From the NCBI RefSeq assembly GCF_009905375.1, contig NC_133647.1:74342671-74406670 (forward strand): a stretch of 64,000 bases of DNA. The letters are read 5' to 3'. The notes under the pieces were generated by a model. It saw nothing but the letters and a program-made list of their open reading frames with translations, did no database searches and was not told the DNA's origin. The position numbers were made by a program, and so were the translations under genes. The stretch comes from Apium graveolens. Its lineage: Eukaryota > Streptophyta > Magnoliopsida > Apiales > Apiaceae. Below are positions 21,601-32,817 of this stretch, one piece after another; position 1 is the first letter of the stretch; every line of letters starts with the position of its first letter.

Positions 21601-22337
21601 GATTTCTTAGTGTCAGCATTTATCAGGTCATTAAAGTAGCGTTTTGCAACCTTAAAAGGTGGAGTTGAGGAACTGACTAATTGAGGTTCATCAGTACAAA
21701 AAGTATATATAAGTTGACAGAATCTAGCAAAGTAAACAACATTCCTATCCTCTGTCATCCTATCCGCAATAAAACCAATTATAGCAGTTGCAAAATCAAA
21801 ATGAGTTTGGTTTATAACAGCATACCCGATGTGCTGACTCATAATTGGGATAACATCAAAATTCGAACACTTGTTCCCAAAAGCTTTAGTGATGCAGTCG
21901 AAGAAGAAGCTCCATTCTCTTCTGATATGAGCCCGTTTCAACTGCCCAAGTTTTGCCAAACTCTGTTCATACCCCAAATTGGCCATTAACTCCTGAAGAG
22001 CTGATTCATCTGGAATTGAAAAGGTACATCCTTCTAGAAAATGTACAGTCATGCGTATTGTACCAGGAGTAACTGCATATGAAGAATCACCCACTTCGAA
22101 AAAAATACTAGGAGTGCCATGTGTACCACAATTATCAAAGTGCCCAGTCCACCAAAATGTCAGAACTTGTTGGATCGAAAAGACTGAAGGATGGGTCAAT
22201 GCATACCCAATCTCACTGTGTGAAAGAAGATCTTGCACAAAATGTAATTCAGATGGAGCCTCAGCATGATCAAGAATTGCAGCATAGTTGTTTGGAACAA
22301 ATTTAGCTCCATCAATGATTAAATCCTTAGGTGCCAT
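18613..22337 (-). pseudogene. SIRE second open reading frame (unknown protein, env position), broken
   Basis: A long frame after pol starts at ATG 22337 (MAPKDLIIDGAKF...) and runs 623 codons to TAG at 20468-20466, continues in frame to about 20001, then has further stops and a frame change before a last open stretch (19410-18613) ending TAA/TGA near the polypurine tract. The complete form would be about 1200 residues. Residues 1-260 look globular (FVQDLLSHSEIGYALTHP, QVLTFWWTGHFDN, TPGTIRMTVHFLEG). Residues 270-620 are rich in Ser, Thr, Pro and acidic residues with Lys/Arg clusters resembling nuclear signals (near SKPKRTK and KKRK). The C-terminal part is charged, with leucine-rich helices. 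I see no signal peptide or membrane segment, so it does not look like an envelope protein although it occupies the sirevirus env-like position. Similar frames occur, to my recollection, in asterid SIRE elements; the function is unknown. Confidence 0.75.
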
Positions 22338-23060
22338 GTGAAAAATTGAGATTTAAGAGTGCCTGTTAGGTGTTTGGTAAAATGTCTGTATGAAAAACCA
22401 ACGTGAGAAGAAGAAAGAGAGTAAAAGAAAGTAGAGAACAAGTATGAAGGGAAATAAAAGATTAGAAAGAAATCCTCTCTCTTTCTTACTTATACTCTGA
22501 AAAGAAAATGTTACCGTTGGACACCTGTCAGACATGCAGTAATAACGGATAGTTACTGGGCTCGAGAAAACAGTAATCATTACTTACCCACTTGCCGTTT
22601 TTCAAGGAAAAAAAAATCGTTCCACTTACCCAGATATTCCATTAATCAAGGTGAAACAGTTTTAATTCAAAATTGAAACCGTTCCCGCTTATTTAATTAT
22701 TTTTCACTGCATCATTAATATTCTGAAAATAAATCAAGTGAAAATGACCAAGATAAATCAGATGAGTAAGTACTGATAAAGGAAAATCAGAACTTAAATT
22801 AAAATAGAATTTATATGGTCATCAGAATATGAAAATTTATCAGGATTTATCAATGCATTACAAAATATCTCAGAGACAAAATCTTGAAACAAAAACAAAT
22901 TTCATTAATATATCAAGAGAATACATTTATGAAATTGAAATTACATCAGAATTTATACAAGATTTCCCTAAGCTGCTAAACCTAACATCAACAGCCTTAG
23001 TCCTAGCTCAAAAAGCAGGGCAACGCTGATGATGAAGAAAAACAGGAAGAAGAAAATAAA

Positions 23061-23330
23061 TCATTTCTTCTTCCTACTCTCGACAAACAGAATGGCGAGT
23101 CGAATGATTCGCTCTTGCTGGCGGAGAGCTTCCATTCTTTCCTCCTCCAATCGCTCCAGATGGCGATGGTAGTCCATATAGAAGAACAGGAGGTAGGTGA
23201 GTACCTCCTGTGGGACAGAGTCCCATATCTCATCAGGAATGGCAGTGACGTGCCATTCCTGCTGCCAATCGGCACAGCTTAGCTCCATATTGAAGGTTTC
23301 GTAGTTCAAAAACATGTTGTATCTGACCAT
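23061..23330 (-). CDS. Small 89-codon frame between SIRE pol and the second frame
   Basis: The frame starts at ATG 23330 in a favourable context (CACCATGG) and ends at 23061. It encodes 89 residues beginning MVRYNMFLNYETF. The middle holds EVLTYLLFFYMDYHRHLERL and the end is a helical, highly charged stretch finishing ESRKKK. A TATATAAG box lies on the minus strand at 23420-23413, about 85 nt upstream, so it may have its own short transcript. The long in-frame extension upstream of this ATG is T-rich and unlike protein. No family was recognised. It is uninterrupted, unlike its neighbours, but short enough that chance cannot be ruled out. Confidence 0.5.
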   Translation of the reverse strand: MVRYNMFLNYETFNMELSCADWQQEWHVTAIPDEIWDSVPQEVLTYLLFFYMDYHRHLERLEEERMEALRQQERIIRLAILFVESRKKK

Positions 23331-23412
23331 GGTGTTTTTGAAAGAAAAAGTATGAAGGTAAGGTGAGTTTGTGAAAAAAAGATTTGATGGGAAGGCTGAT
23401 GTGAAGTGGTTG

Positions 23413-23420
23413 CTTATATA
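23413..23420 (-). promoter_or_regulatory. TATA-like box before the 89-codon frame
   Basis: TATATAAG on the minus strand, about 85 nt before ATG 23330, within a spacer that is otherwise without coding signal. Confidence 0.4.
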
Positions 23421-24768
23421 GGCAAGAGAATGCCAGGAGACGCAAAGGAATTTAATGCTGACAGGTAGAATTAATTCTACCTCGTCTCCCCAGACTTGGA
23501 AAAAGAAAAACATTCATTGGAAAGAGAAAACATGGTTTAATGCGCACAAGAAGCAAGTGAAAGTTGACTGTTCAAGTACGAATACCATTAACCCTAACCA
23601 TAGTGACTATTAATCTTCCACTTCAACATATTCTAGTTTGAACCGAGACTGTTATCAAATTTTATCCACAGATAAGTTAAGTAAAGAATTAGACTGTAAT
23701 ATCAGAACTTAGACTTATATCAGAACTTAACAGTCATCAGAACATAATTTCTTAACTCGAAAAAGGAATGCCTATCTTAGTAGGTCCTCATACAAGTTCT
23801 GAGTTATATTCTTCAAAACTTAATCATCAGAACATGCAACCAGAACTTGTCCTCAGAATTCGTGCAAAGTGACACAATTACTGTTTATCTAAAATAACAT
23901 AGATCACCACAGTAATTTTCATCATTCATATGGAGTGATTAGTGTGCATTAAGCTAAATGTCAGACAAAGAGAAAAGTCTGATTCACTTCAGTACATCTT
24001 AGAAATAAGGCATAACTAAAACTTTGCTAAAGAGCTGTCATTATTCTGAAACCTACTGTTGAATGAGTTCATGCTTGAGTCCACCTCAACTATTTTCGGC
24101 TAATTTTATGCATCTTTTTAAATTCCATTTCACAGTGGCTTCTCAGTGTAAGTGAGTCATGACTGCTTATCAGAATTTATGCTATTATCAGAGTATTTCT
24201 CCAGTAATCATAGAGTGTGAAAAGTCACCAATAAAATATTTTGCTTTTCTAATGCATATTTACTTAATACCAGTAATGCACTTGGGTCGTCCCTTCCACA
24301 TTTTTACTCTAGATCTCAAAGGAGTACCTGATTTTATTCTTTGATCCTTTCGCTTTTTCTTTTAATAAGTGAGGTGTATCAGCACTTAGTGCATTCAGCA
24401 GATTTACTAGTATCAGAACTTAACAGATGAGTAGCATTATTCTAATTTGTGACTTAGTAATAAGATAAACAAAGTATACTCAACTAAGCTCAATTATCAG
24501 AACTTTGCTTGTGTCAATAGATTTCCACAGAATTAATTACTTCTTACATGGGATCATTTATTTATTGAAGACTACTAGGTCAACATCTAGCACAGTTATC
24601 CTCATAGGATAGAATAGTTACTTAAACAGACATATCACTTATCAGAGTTTAGAAACATATATTAAACAACAGTCAGTACTTAAACACATTTGTCAATTAA
24701 GCACGGAATACACAAAGAGATTAATTTCTGTAAATACTGATCAGAAAGTCTGATATAACAGAACAAGA
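23421..24768 (-). other. Spacer of the SIRE element, repeat-rich in TCAGAACTT words
   Basis: Non-coding stretch between the end of pol and the small frame. Plus-strand ATCAGAACTTA or near copies occur near 23702, 23720, 23735, 24411 and 24497. No gene was recognised; the plus-strand frames here are short and unlike proteins. Confidence 0.6.
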
Positions 24769-27700
24769 CTAAGAAGATTTAGAGAAAGAACCTGAAACCA
24801 TTCCAAGTTCATTTACCAATCTTGTAAAAGTGGCTTCACACAATGGTTTTGTGAAGATATCTGCTAGTTGTTGATCTGTTGGAACAAAGTGCAATTCCAC
24901 TGTACCTTCATCCACATGTTCCCTTATGAAGTGGTACCTGATGCTGATGTGCTTTGTCATAGAGTGTTGAACTGGATTACCTGTCATAGCAATAGCACTT
25001 TGATTATCACAGTAAATAGGGATTTTGAAATATGTTAACCCATAATCCAGTAACTGATTCTTCATCCAAAGAATCTGTGCACAACAACTTCCTGCAGCAA
25101 TATACTCTACTTCTGTAGTTGATGTGGAAATTGACTTTTATTTCTTACTGAACCAAGAAACCAATCTGCCTCCAAGAAATTGGCAGCTTCCACTTGTGCT
25201 TTTCCGGTCAATTTTGTAACCTGCAAAATCTGCATCTGAGTAACCTATTAGTTTAAAATCTGATTCTCTAGGATACCACAATCCCAGATCAGCTGTTCCT
25301 TTAAGATACTTAAAAATTCTTTTCACAGCTGTTGAGTGAGGTTCTCTTGGATCTGCTTGAAATCTTGCACAAAGACAGGTAGCATACATGGTATCAGGTC
25401 TACTAGCAGTTAGATAGAGTAGAGAGCCAATCATACCTCTGTAATCAGTAATATCTACTGATTTACCAGTATCCTTATCCAGTTTTGTTACAGTGGCCAT
25501 GGGAGTGGATGCACTTGAACAATCTTGCATTCCAAATTTCTTCAACAAGTTTATGCTGTACTTAGTTTGACAAATAAAAGTGCCTTCTTCATTCTGCTTG
25601 ACTTGAAGGCCCAGAAAATAGCTAAGTTTCCCCATCATACTCATCTGATACCTTGACTACATCAGTTTGGCAAACTTCTTGTAAAGTCTGTCATTTGTAG
25701 ACCCAAAAATGATATCATCAACATAAATCTGGACCAGAAGTAAGTCCTTTCCATGGTTGAGGTAGAATAGTGTTTTGTCTATTGTTCCTCTGTTGAATTC
25801 ACTTTCCAGAAGAAACTGAGCTAAAGTCTCATACCATGCTCTAGGAGCTTGCTTAAGTCCATAAAGTGCTTTATCAAGCCTGTAGACATAATCTGGATGT
25901 TTGGAGTCTACAAAGCCTGGAGGTTGTTCAACATATACTTCCTCCTCCAATTCTCCATTGAGAAAAGCACTTTTCACATCCATTTGAAAGACAGTAAACT
26001 TTTTGTGAGCAGCATAAGCCAAAAATATCCTTATGGCTTCTAACCTAGCAACTGGTGCAAATGTTTCATCATAATCAATTCCCTCCTGTTGAGAATATCC
26101 TTTTGCAACCAGCCTTGCCTTATTCCTTGTAATTATGCCATCACTGTCAGTTTTGTTTCTGAATACCCACTTTGTACCAACAACAGATCTATTCTTTAGT
26201 CTTGGCACTAGGGTCCATACTTTATTTCTTTCAAATTCATTTAACTCTTCCTGCATTGCTTGCACCCAATCAGCATCTTGAAGAGCTTCTTCCACTTTCT
26301 TTGGCTCAATCTGAGAGAGAAAAGAATTGTAAAGACATTTGTTTGAAGTACCTGTTCTAGTTCTGACACCTGCATCAGGATTTCCAATTATCAAATCAGG
26401 TGTATGTGATTTTGTCCACTTCCTTGCAGATGGAAGGTTTTCTCTAGAACTGGATGCTCCCTCATGATCCATGTTGTCTTTATTTTCATTTTCTGATGCT
26501 CCCCCTGAAATTATGCTCTCTGAGTTCGATTCTTCAGAATTTAGATTTTCAGCACTATCAGAACTTAGCTTATCAGAACTTGATAAATCAGAACTTGAAG
26601 ATCCAGACGTGTGTTCTGATGTTTCTTGAGATGTGGTAAGATCTTGAGTATGCTCCCCCTGCACAGGTGCATCTTCCTTTGGCGTAGTCACCACAGTTTC
26701 AATAACATCAGAGTTTAATCCATCAGAATTTACAGTATCAGGACTTAGACTGTCAGGATTTTCAGTATCAGAATTTGAGTCTTCATTTTCAAATCTCAGC
26801 TGATCATGGTCAATAAAATCTTCAAGACCAGTAATATTCTTTTCATCAAAGGAGACATTGATAGATTCCATGACCACTTTTGTTCTCAAATTATAGACTC
26901 TGAAGGCTTTTGTGGAAAGTGGATATCCAACAAAGATTCCTTCATCAGCTTTTAGATCAAACTTGGATAGCTGTTCAGGATGAGTCTTGAGAATAAAACA
27001 CTTGCATCCAAATACATGAAAGTACTTCAGATTTGGCTTCTTTTTCTTCACCATCTCATATGGTATTTTTCCTTGCTTGTTAATGAGTGTTGCATTTTGA
27101 GTAAAACAAACAGTCTGCACAGCTTCAGCCCAGAAATAGGTTGGAAGCTTTGCTTCTTCAAGCATTATACGTGCAACTTCAATGAGAGTTCTATTCTTCC
27201 TTTCAACAACTCCATTTTGCTGTGGAGTTCCAGGAGCAGAAAATTCCTGCTTTATTCCATGGTTTTTGCAGAACTCTTCCATTATCAAATTCTTGAACTC
27301 AGTGCCATTATCACTCCTTAAGGTTTTCACAGAATCTTTGACCAATTTATCCAGAGTTTGACATGATCAATCAAGATAGATGCAGTTTCACTTTTTGTGT
27401 GCAAGAAATATACCCATGTGTATCTAGTGAACTCATCCATTATGACCAATGCATATTTCTTCTTTGCAATAGACATGACATTTACTGGACCAAATAGATC
27501 AACATGTAGTAGATTATAAGGCTCAAGAATTGATGATTCAGTCTTGCTCTTGAATGAAGATTTTCTTTGTTTGGCCTTCTGACAAGAATCACAAAGGCCA
27601 TCAGGAGCAAATACTGACTTTGGCAGTCCTCTCACAAGATCTTTCTTGACCAGTTCATTTATATTGTTGAAATTTAAATGAGAGAGTTTCTTGTGTCAAT

Positions 27701-28152
27701 TCCAGCTTTCTTCAATTGATGCTCTACTCATCAGACAGATTGCAGAACCATCAGTACTTTTTGAAAGCTTAGCTTCATAAATGTTACCACGCCTGTATCC
27801 TTTCAGAACAACTTTGCCTTTAGATTTACTCACAACTTCACAGTGTTCTTCAAAGAAATCAACATGATAACCTCTGTCACAAATTTGACTTATACTCAGC
27901 AGATTGTGTTTAAGTCCTGAGACCAGAGCTACTTCTTTAATGATGACATTCCCAAGATTGATATTGCCATATCCCAATGTTTTTCCAATATTGCCATCTC
28001 CATAAGAAACACTTGGGCCAGCTTTCTCCACAAAGTCTGATAGCAGGGCCTTATTTCCAGTCATATGTCCTGAACATCCACTGTCCAGAACTAGAATATT
28101 TTTCCTGTTGCCCTGCAATAACAAAGACCACTAATGATTAGTTTTAAGGACC
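24769..28152 (-). pseudogene. SIRE pol: protease, integrase, RT, RNase H
   Basis: Domain order on the minus strand is copia-like. Protease has LDSGCSGHMTG near 28075. The integrase zinc region has CDSCQKAK near 27590, and the integrase core has [16 protein letters not shown] and [12 protein letters not shown] (27520-27200). A Ser/Asp/Glu-rich linker lies at 26850-26430. RT has [31 protein letters not shown] and YVDDIIFGS (26170-25690). RNase H has YSDADFAG and the STEAEYIA-like tail (25240-25090), ending at 24769. Breaks: TAG near 28131, TGA at 27698-27696 (Trp expected), a 1-nt frameshift near 27345-27360, TAG at 25659-25657 and TAA at 25140-25138 (Gln expected at both). The upstream part is separated by Tat-2. 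RT motifs place it in the SIRE lineage. Confidence 0.93.
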
Positions 28153-28700
28153 TGTTATGGATTAAAACTACTATATATAATTACTGTATTTATACTAAGG
28201 AACGTGAGCTTCGAGGCTCGATTTGACTGCTCTTGTGTTTCGTGACTCAATCTGCCTTAACAAGATGCCTACGTACCTTGCGGATTGCCAAGGATCAAGT
28301 CAAAAAACGTAGTTCTGATTTGTGGGGTGAGGCCCCTTATATAGATGCGGGAGTCCTTGAATTGGACTTGGTATAGGAGGCTTGGTGGATAAGCCTCTGA
28401 ATTAGGATAGACTTAGGAGTCCTAGGAAGTAGGAAGTTGATTCCTTATCCTTTCAGGTCCCCTTGAGGCTAATCTCTAAGGATTTATATCCTCATCGGGA
28501 CTCTTTTCAACATCTGATTTCTCCCTTATTAATTAATTACGAAATTAATTAATAATCAGGGCTTTTTGGGCCTTTTTTATTCCACCAGGCCTAATCTGAT
28601 CCGTCAGACTTAACCTTTCTGGTCTGAATATTATACATCTTATTATTATTGGGCCTAGCAGCCCATTAATTATAAAATCAGGACTTATTTATCCCTATCA
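28153..28700 (-). repeat. 3' LTR of Tat-2
   Basis: TGTTATGGATT...TATCCCTATCA, 548 bp, identical to 38560-39107. On the element's strand it begins TGATAGGGATAAATA. A TATATAAG box lies at 28343-28336. Confidence 0.97.
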
Positions 28701-28716
28701 TTTGCCCCCCAACTTT
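28701..28716 (-). other. Polypurine tract of Tat-2
   Basis: On the minus strand AAAAGTTGGGGGGCAAA abuts the 3' LTR; nearly the same tract is found at 7681-7697 in Tat-1. Confidence 0.88.
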
Positions 28717-28911
28717 TGGGAAACATTGATTAGGTTTCGCAAAAGTTAAATCTATTCGTTCCCTTACAGGGTTTCGTTTTTGCGTAAAGTGTGGAGCGAC
28801 CTACACATTTACAACGAATCTTCCTTTTATTCAGAAATTATCTTAATTTCCAGGAATTTTTCCCTAATTTTCTGGAATTTTCCCTAATTTTCTGGGATTT
28901 TTCCTAATTTT

Positions 28912-29465
28912 CTGGATTTTTCCCTTAATTTCTGGGATTTATCCTAATTTTCCTGGATTTATTCCTTATTTCTGAAAATATTAGTATTTTTCAGAAATTA
29001 TTTAAGGAATTTCCTTATTTTTTCTGGATTTTCCCTTAATTTCTGGGATTTATCCTAATTTTCCTGGATTTATTCCTTATTTCTGAAAATATTAGTATTT
29101 TTCAGAAATTATTTAAGGAATTTCCTTATTTTTTCTGGATTTTCCCTTAATTTCTGGGATTTATCCTAATTTTCCTGGATTTATTCCTTATTTCTGAAAA
29201 TATTAGTATTTTTCAGAAATTATTTAAGGAATTTCCTTATTTTTTCTGGATTTTCCCTTAATTTCTGGGATTTATCCTAATTTTCCTGGATTTATTCCTT
29301 ATTTCTGAAAATATTAGTATTTTTCAGAAATTATTTAAGGAATTTCCTTATTTTTTCTGGATTTTCCCTTAATTTCTGGGATTTATCCTAATTTTCCTGG
29401 TTTTATTCCTTATTTCTGAAAATATTAATATTTTTCAGAAATTATTTAAGAAATTTCCTTAAATA
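28912..29465. repeat. 111-bp tandem array, five units
   Basis: TCTGGGATTTATCCTAATTT occurs at 28931, 29042, 29153, 29264 and 29375, exactly 111 bp apart. Units are almost identical (the last has GGTTTTATT for GGATTTATT and ATTAATATT for ATTAGTATT), so expansion was recent. The unit is made of smaller TTTTCTGGATTTTCCCTTAATTT-like modules; the 28860-28930 stretch shows the precursor modules in less regular form. It lies in the 3' region of Tat-2. Confidence 0.95.
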
Positions 29466-29689
29466 TTCCCCCTTTTTTTTTTTTTTTTTTTTTCAGAATA
29501 AATAAATAAATAAATATTAATATTTATTCCCTCCTTTTTTTTTTTTTTTTTCATACAGTTTTCGACCAGGAATCCATTCGACCAGGATCCTGGTCGAATT
29601 AACCCCCATATTGCCCTGGTCGACAGCTTTTCGGGCAGGATGCTTTCGATCAGGAATCCTGGTCGAATTTCGGCCAGGATTTTTCTTTT

Positions 29690-29731
<42 letters not shown>

Positions 29732-29893
29732 TTTTCGACCAGAAAATTTTCGACCAGAAATTTTGTTCCTTTCGGTCAGGAGTCCTGCTTTTTGACCGAA
29801 TTAACCTTCATTTGTTGCCCAGGTCGATGCAAATTCGGGCAGGGCTCATTCGATCAGGAATCCTGGTCGAATTTCGGCCAGGATTTTTCTTTT

Positions 29894-29928
<35 letters not shown>

Positions 29929-30065
29929 TTTTCGACCAGAAATTTTGTTCCTTTCGGTCAGGAGTCCTGCTTTTTGACCGAATTAACCTTCATTTGTTGC
30001 CCAGGTCGATGCAAATTCGGGCTCCTGTATTTCGACCAGGATTTCCCCATGATTCCTGGTCGAAT
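29466..30065. repeat. CGACCAGGATCCTGGTCG-rich minisatellite with long T tracts
   Basis: Repeats of GACCAGG/CCTGGTC words form ~182-bp units: TTCGGTCAGGAGTCCTGC occurs at 29771 and 29953, each followed by the same GCTTTTTGACCGAATTAACC block. CGACCAGGATCCTGGTCG at 29579-29596 is a perfect 18-bp palindrome. Pure or near-pure T tracts separate the blocks (about 29470-29490, 29526-29551, 29690-29727, 29898-29923). Related CGACTAGGATCCAGGTCG words form the Tat-1 array at 6640-7320. Confidence 0.85.
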
Positions 30066-30467
30066 TGGGTCATATTCCTGATCTTTTTATCCATTTCTCC
30101 CTGGGCTTTATTTTTGGGCCACCTTCACTTAGCTGGGCCTTCATTCTTTTGGCCCATTATGACTGGATTTTGGGTTATGGGCTGTTAACCTTAAATATCT
30201 GGGCCCTTTTCTGGGCTTTTTAAATACTTGGGCCCTTAGCTGGGCTTTATTTTTTCAAGGTTTTTTTTTTTAGAATTGGGCCTCATTTCTAAGCCCAAAT
30301 TCCAAACTCTTCTAATATCTTTCTGGATTCTTCCAAAATCTTGAAAAAACTCAAGTTTTTCTTTTGATTTTTTTACTAGAATTCTCTTGAACTTTCCAGG
30401 AACTTCCAGAACCTTCCAACTTTTGGGCCCAAATGGGCTTTTTAAGGTCCATTATCCATTTATTTCT

Positions 30468-30479
30468 CCTATATATAGG
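30468..30479 (+). promoter_or_regulatory. TATA box of the antisense gene
   Basis: CCTATATATAGG, a perfect palindrome, lies about 120-130 bp before ATG 30601, followed by a CT-rich leader (CTCTCATTTCATTTCTCTTC), the usual look of a plant core promoter and 5' UTR. This suggests the antisense gene is transcribed independently of the LTR. Confidence 0.6.
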
Positions 30480-30600
30480 TGGGATGAGAGTGTGATTCTT
30501 CACACCTCTCATTTCATTTCTCTTCACCTACAACTTTCTAATCTTCTCCTCTCTCAAATCCACTCCTTCTTCCTCCCAAGTCTTTTCCAGTCTTTACTAG

Positions 30601-32503
30601 ATGGCCGACAAGAGTTCCGAGAGGGCGGCCAAGATAGCCTCGGCTTCAAAACAAGGTAAGGATATCGAGATCCGCTCTTCATATATGTCTTTAATTGATA
30701 TGATTAATACTAGGGGGGATGAATATCCTTCCACTGCACATCTCGACTCCTTTAATCACTGTAATACTTGGCATAACATAGATTTCAATAAACTAAATGC
30801 TCGTTATAACGTCCCTCCTCCCTTTAGACTAGTTCCAGTCTCTGGTGGTGACCGTACTTGCCACTGGAGGCCTGATACTCTCTTCATCTACACTGACGCC
30901 CTTAATGCTGGGCTTAGGTTCCCTTTTCATCCTTTTATCCCTCATCTTTTGGCTGACTTACAAATTAACCCGTGTCAGCTTCCTCCAAACGCCTGGAGGA
31001 ATATTCTATGTTTTATGGTTTGTTGTCTTAGGGAGGGCTTTCCTCTTTCTGTAGCCGTTTTTAGGAAAGTCTTTCAATGTTACAATAGTTCTTCCAATAT
31101 TTGTGGCTGGGTTTATGTCAAACAAAGGCCCAAAAGCAAACATATCTTTAACAGCGCCTCTATTCCGGATAATAATCCAAATTGGAGGAATAGTTTCGTC
31201 GGGTTACGTTGGGAGAATGGCGATTGGGGCACGCTCTTTCGATCTTCCTTCGGGAAGGTCAGTGATGGTAGCCTCAAATCCATTCACTTAACTCCTGAAG
31301 AAACTATCATTTATAATGGACTCACTCAGGATGATGGCACCACCACCAGCTGGACTCTTTTAGAAGAGTTTTCCCTGATTCATGTGGGACTATCCTCTGT
31401 TTCTCAACAGGGTATTTCTCTTCCCTTCTCAATTTTTCTTATTTTCACGCATTATTAACATCACTTATTTTGTCTTTTGCTTTGTTTCAGCTGCTAAGGA
31501 GATTAACGAGGACAATGTCCCCTTGGTCGAGGAAACAGCTAGGATGAAGAAAGCTCGGTTAGCAGGCCTAGACACCAGAGGAAAGGCGACAGAGCCTATC
31601 TTCTTGAGAAAGCACAAGGAGCCTATGGGGGAGGCTTCAACTGAAGGAGCTGAGGGCCATAATGCTCCTATCACTGCTGCTGCCCCTGCTGCTGCTGCTA
31701 CAGGCGCCTTTCAGCCTCTCTGGGGATTCCGCCGAGGGGATACCGTGGTTGGTTCCACGAAGCATGCTTGGGATTGGTCCTACCATAGCGTGACCCCAAA
31801 GGACTTTACTGATGTGGTGGCCACCCCTGACCTTGAGAGGATTAAGCTCATGGGAGCCCAGTCTCTGGCTTCGGTATGCCTTCTCTTTTTTAAACTTATT
31901 TCTCGTTCTTGTAGCACTTTCTTGCCTTATACTTTGTTAATTGTTTTGTTTCAGTCTAACGCCTACTTTCAAGGCGCTGTGAGGCAAGCCGAATCATGGA
32001 AGCGGGCTTCTGATAAGGCCGATAATGCCCTCAGGAGGCAGCAGAAGAAGTATGCTACCCTGGAGAAGAAGCTCAAGCGCAAGGAGGAAGAACTCGGAGA
32101 GTCTAACGCCGAGCTGGTGGTACTTCGGGCGGAGAAGGATAAAGCTATAGACAATTATCTGGACTCGGAGGAGTTTGCCCAATCCATGAGGATTAGGGAT
32201 GATTCAGTCTTTCCCGAGTTTTTTAGGACTGGCTGGGACACGGCCCTTGGGACCGTGAACGAGGCTTGTCCTGATATTAACCCGGCGGACTACATCTGCC
32301 CTGACGATGAGGCTTTGCTACAGAGGTTTCGTACCCGAGTAGTTGTCTCGGATCATGTTCCTCAGGATCCACTTCTTCCTCCTCCCGAGTCTTTTTCCAG
32401 ACCTGCTGAGGATGACAGCTCTTCCTCCTCCGAGACGACGGAGACATCTAGCGAGAGCGGAGAAGACGATGATATGGACGCCGAGGGTACCTCAGCTCCT
32501 TAG
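30601..32503 (+). CDS. Antisense gene of Tat-2: gypsy-type transposon protein, three exons
   Basis: This lies opposite to the retrotransposon's own transcript. Exons are 30601-31411, 31491-31873 and 31955-32503. The introns (31412-31490, 79 nt; 31874-31954, 81 nt) have GT...TTTCAG borders, and joining keeps one frame of 580 codons. Intron 2 happens to be open and a multiple of three, so unspliced reading hides it. Residues about 100-215 (FHPFIPHLLADLQINPCQL, NAWRNILCF, GWVYVKQRPK) match the plant 'putative gypsy type transposon' domain (PF04195, by recollection). Residues about 405-465 form a charged coiled coil, and the tail from about 548 is Ser/Asp/Glu-rich. There is no nuclease or DNA-binding motif I can name. 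Antisense frames are known in some Tat-lineage elements; the function is unknown. Its stop lies 314 bp from the stop of gag-pol, tail to tail. Confidence 0.85.
31412..31490 (+). other. Intron 1 of the antisense gene
   Basis: GT at 31412-31413, T-rich interior, TTTGTTTCAG at 31481-31490. Removing its 79 nt restores the frame from ...SVSQQ to AAKEIN.... The unspliced frame meets a stop inside it. Confidence 0.8.
31874..31954 (+). other. Intron 2 of the antisense gene
   Basis: GTATGC donor and TTTGTTTCAG acceptor, 81 nt, T-rich. The translated interior would be an unlikely hydrophobic stretch (VCLLFFKLISRS...), which supports splicing between QSLAS and SNAYFQ. Confidence 0.78.
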
Positions 32504-32817
32504 AGCTTTTTCAGCCCTGCGTGGCTTTTTTTATTTTCGAGACTTTATTTATTAAACTTTTTGTAACATCTATCAGATCTATCTCATTTATCACCTTTTA
32601 TGCTTTGCATCCATGCATTTGATTTTTATTTGTTAGGCCACAATCATACTTTGAAGAACTTATGAATTTCATAAAATTGTCTGGGATTCGTCCCTTACAC
32701 AAGTCTTAATAAATTTCGTAATAAAACTAAAACATATAAATCCTAAGCAAGCAAAGCTCCAAGGTGCTTTTCAACCTACTCGCCATCCTGACGAGTGAGA
32801 ATCGTACTTCGACCATC

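Noticed and set aside
20466..22337. Reading the SIRE second frame as a viral envelope gene
   Set aside because: No signal peptide, membrane span or cysteine pattern; only its position is env-like.
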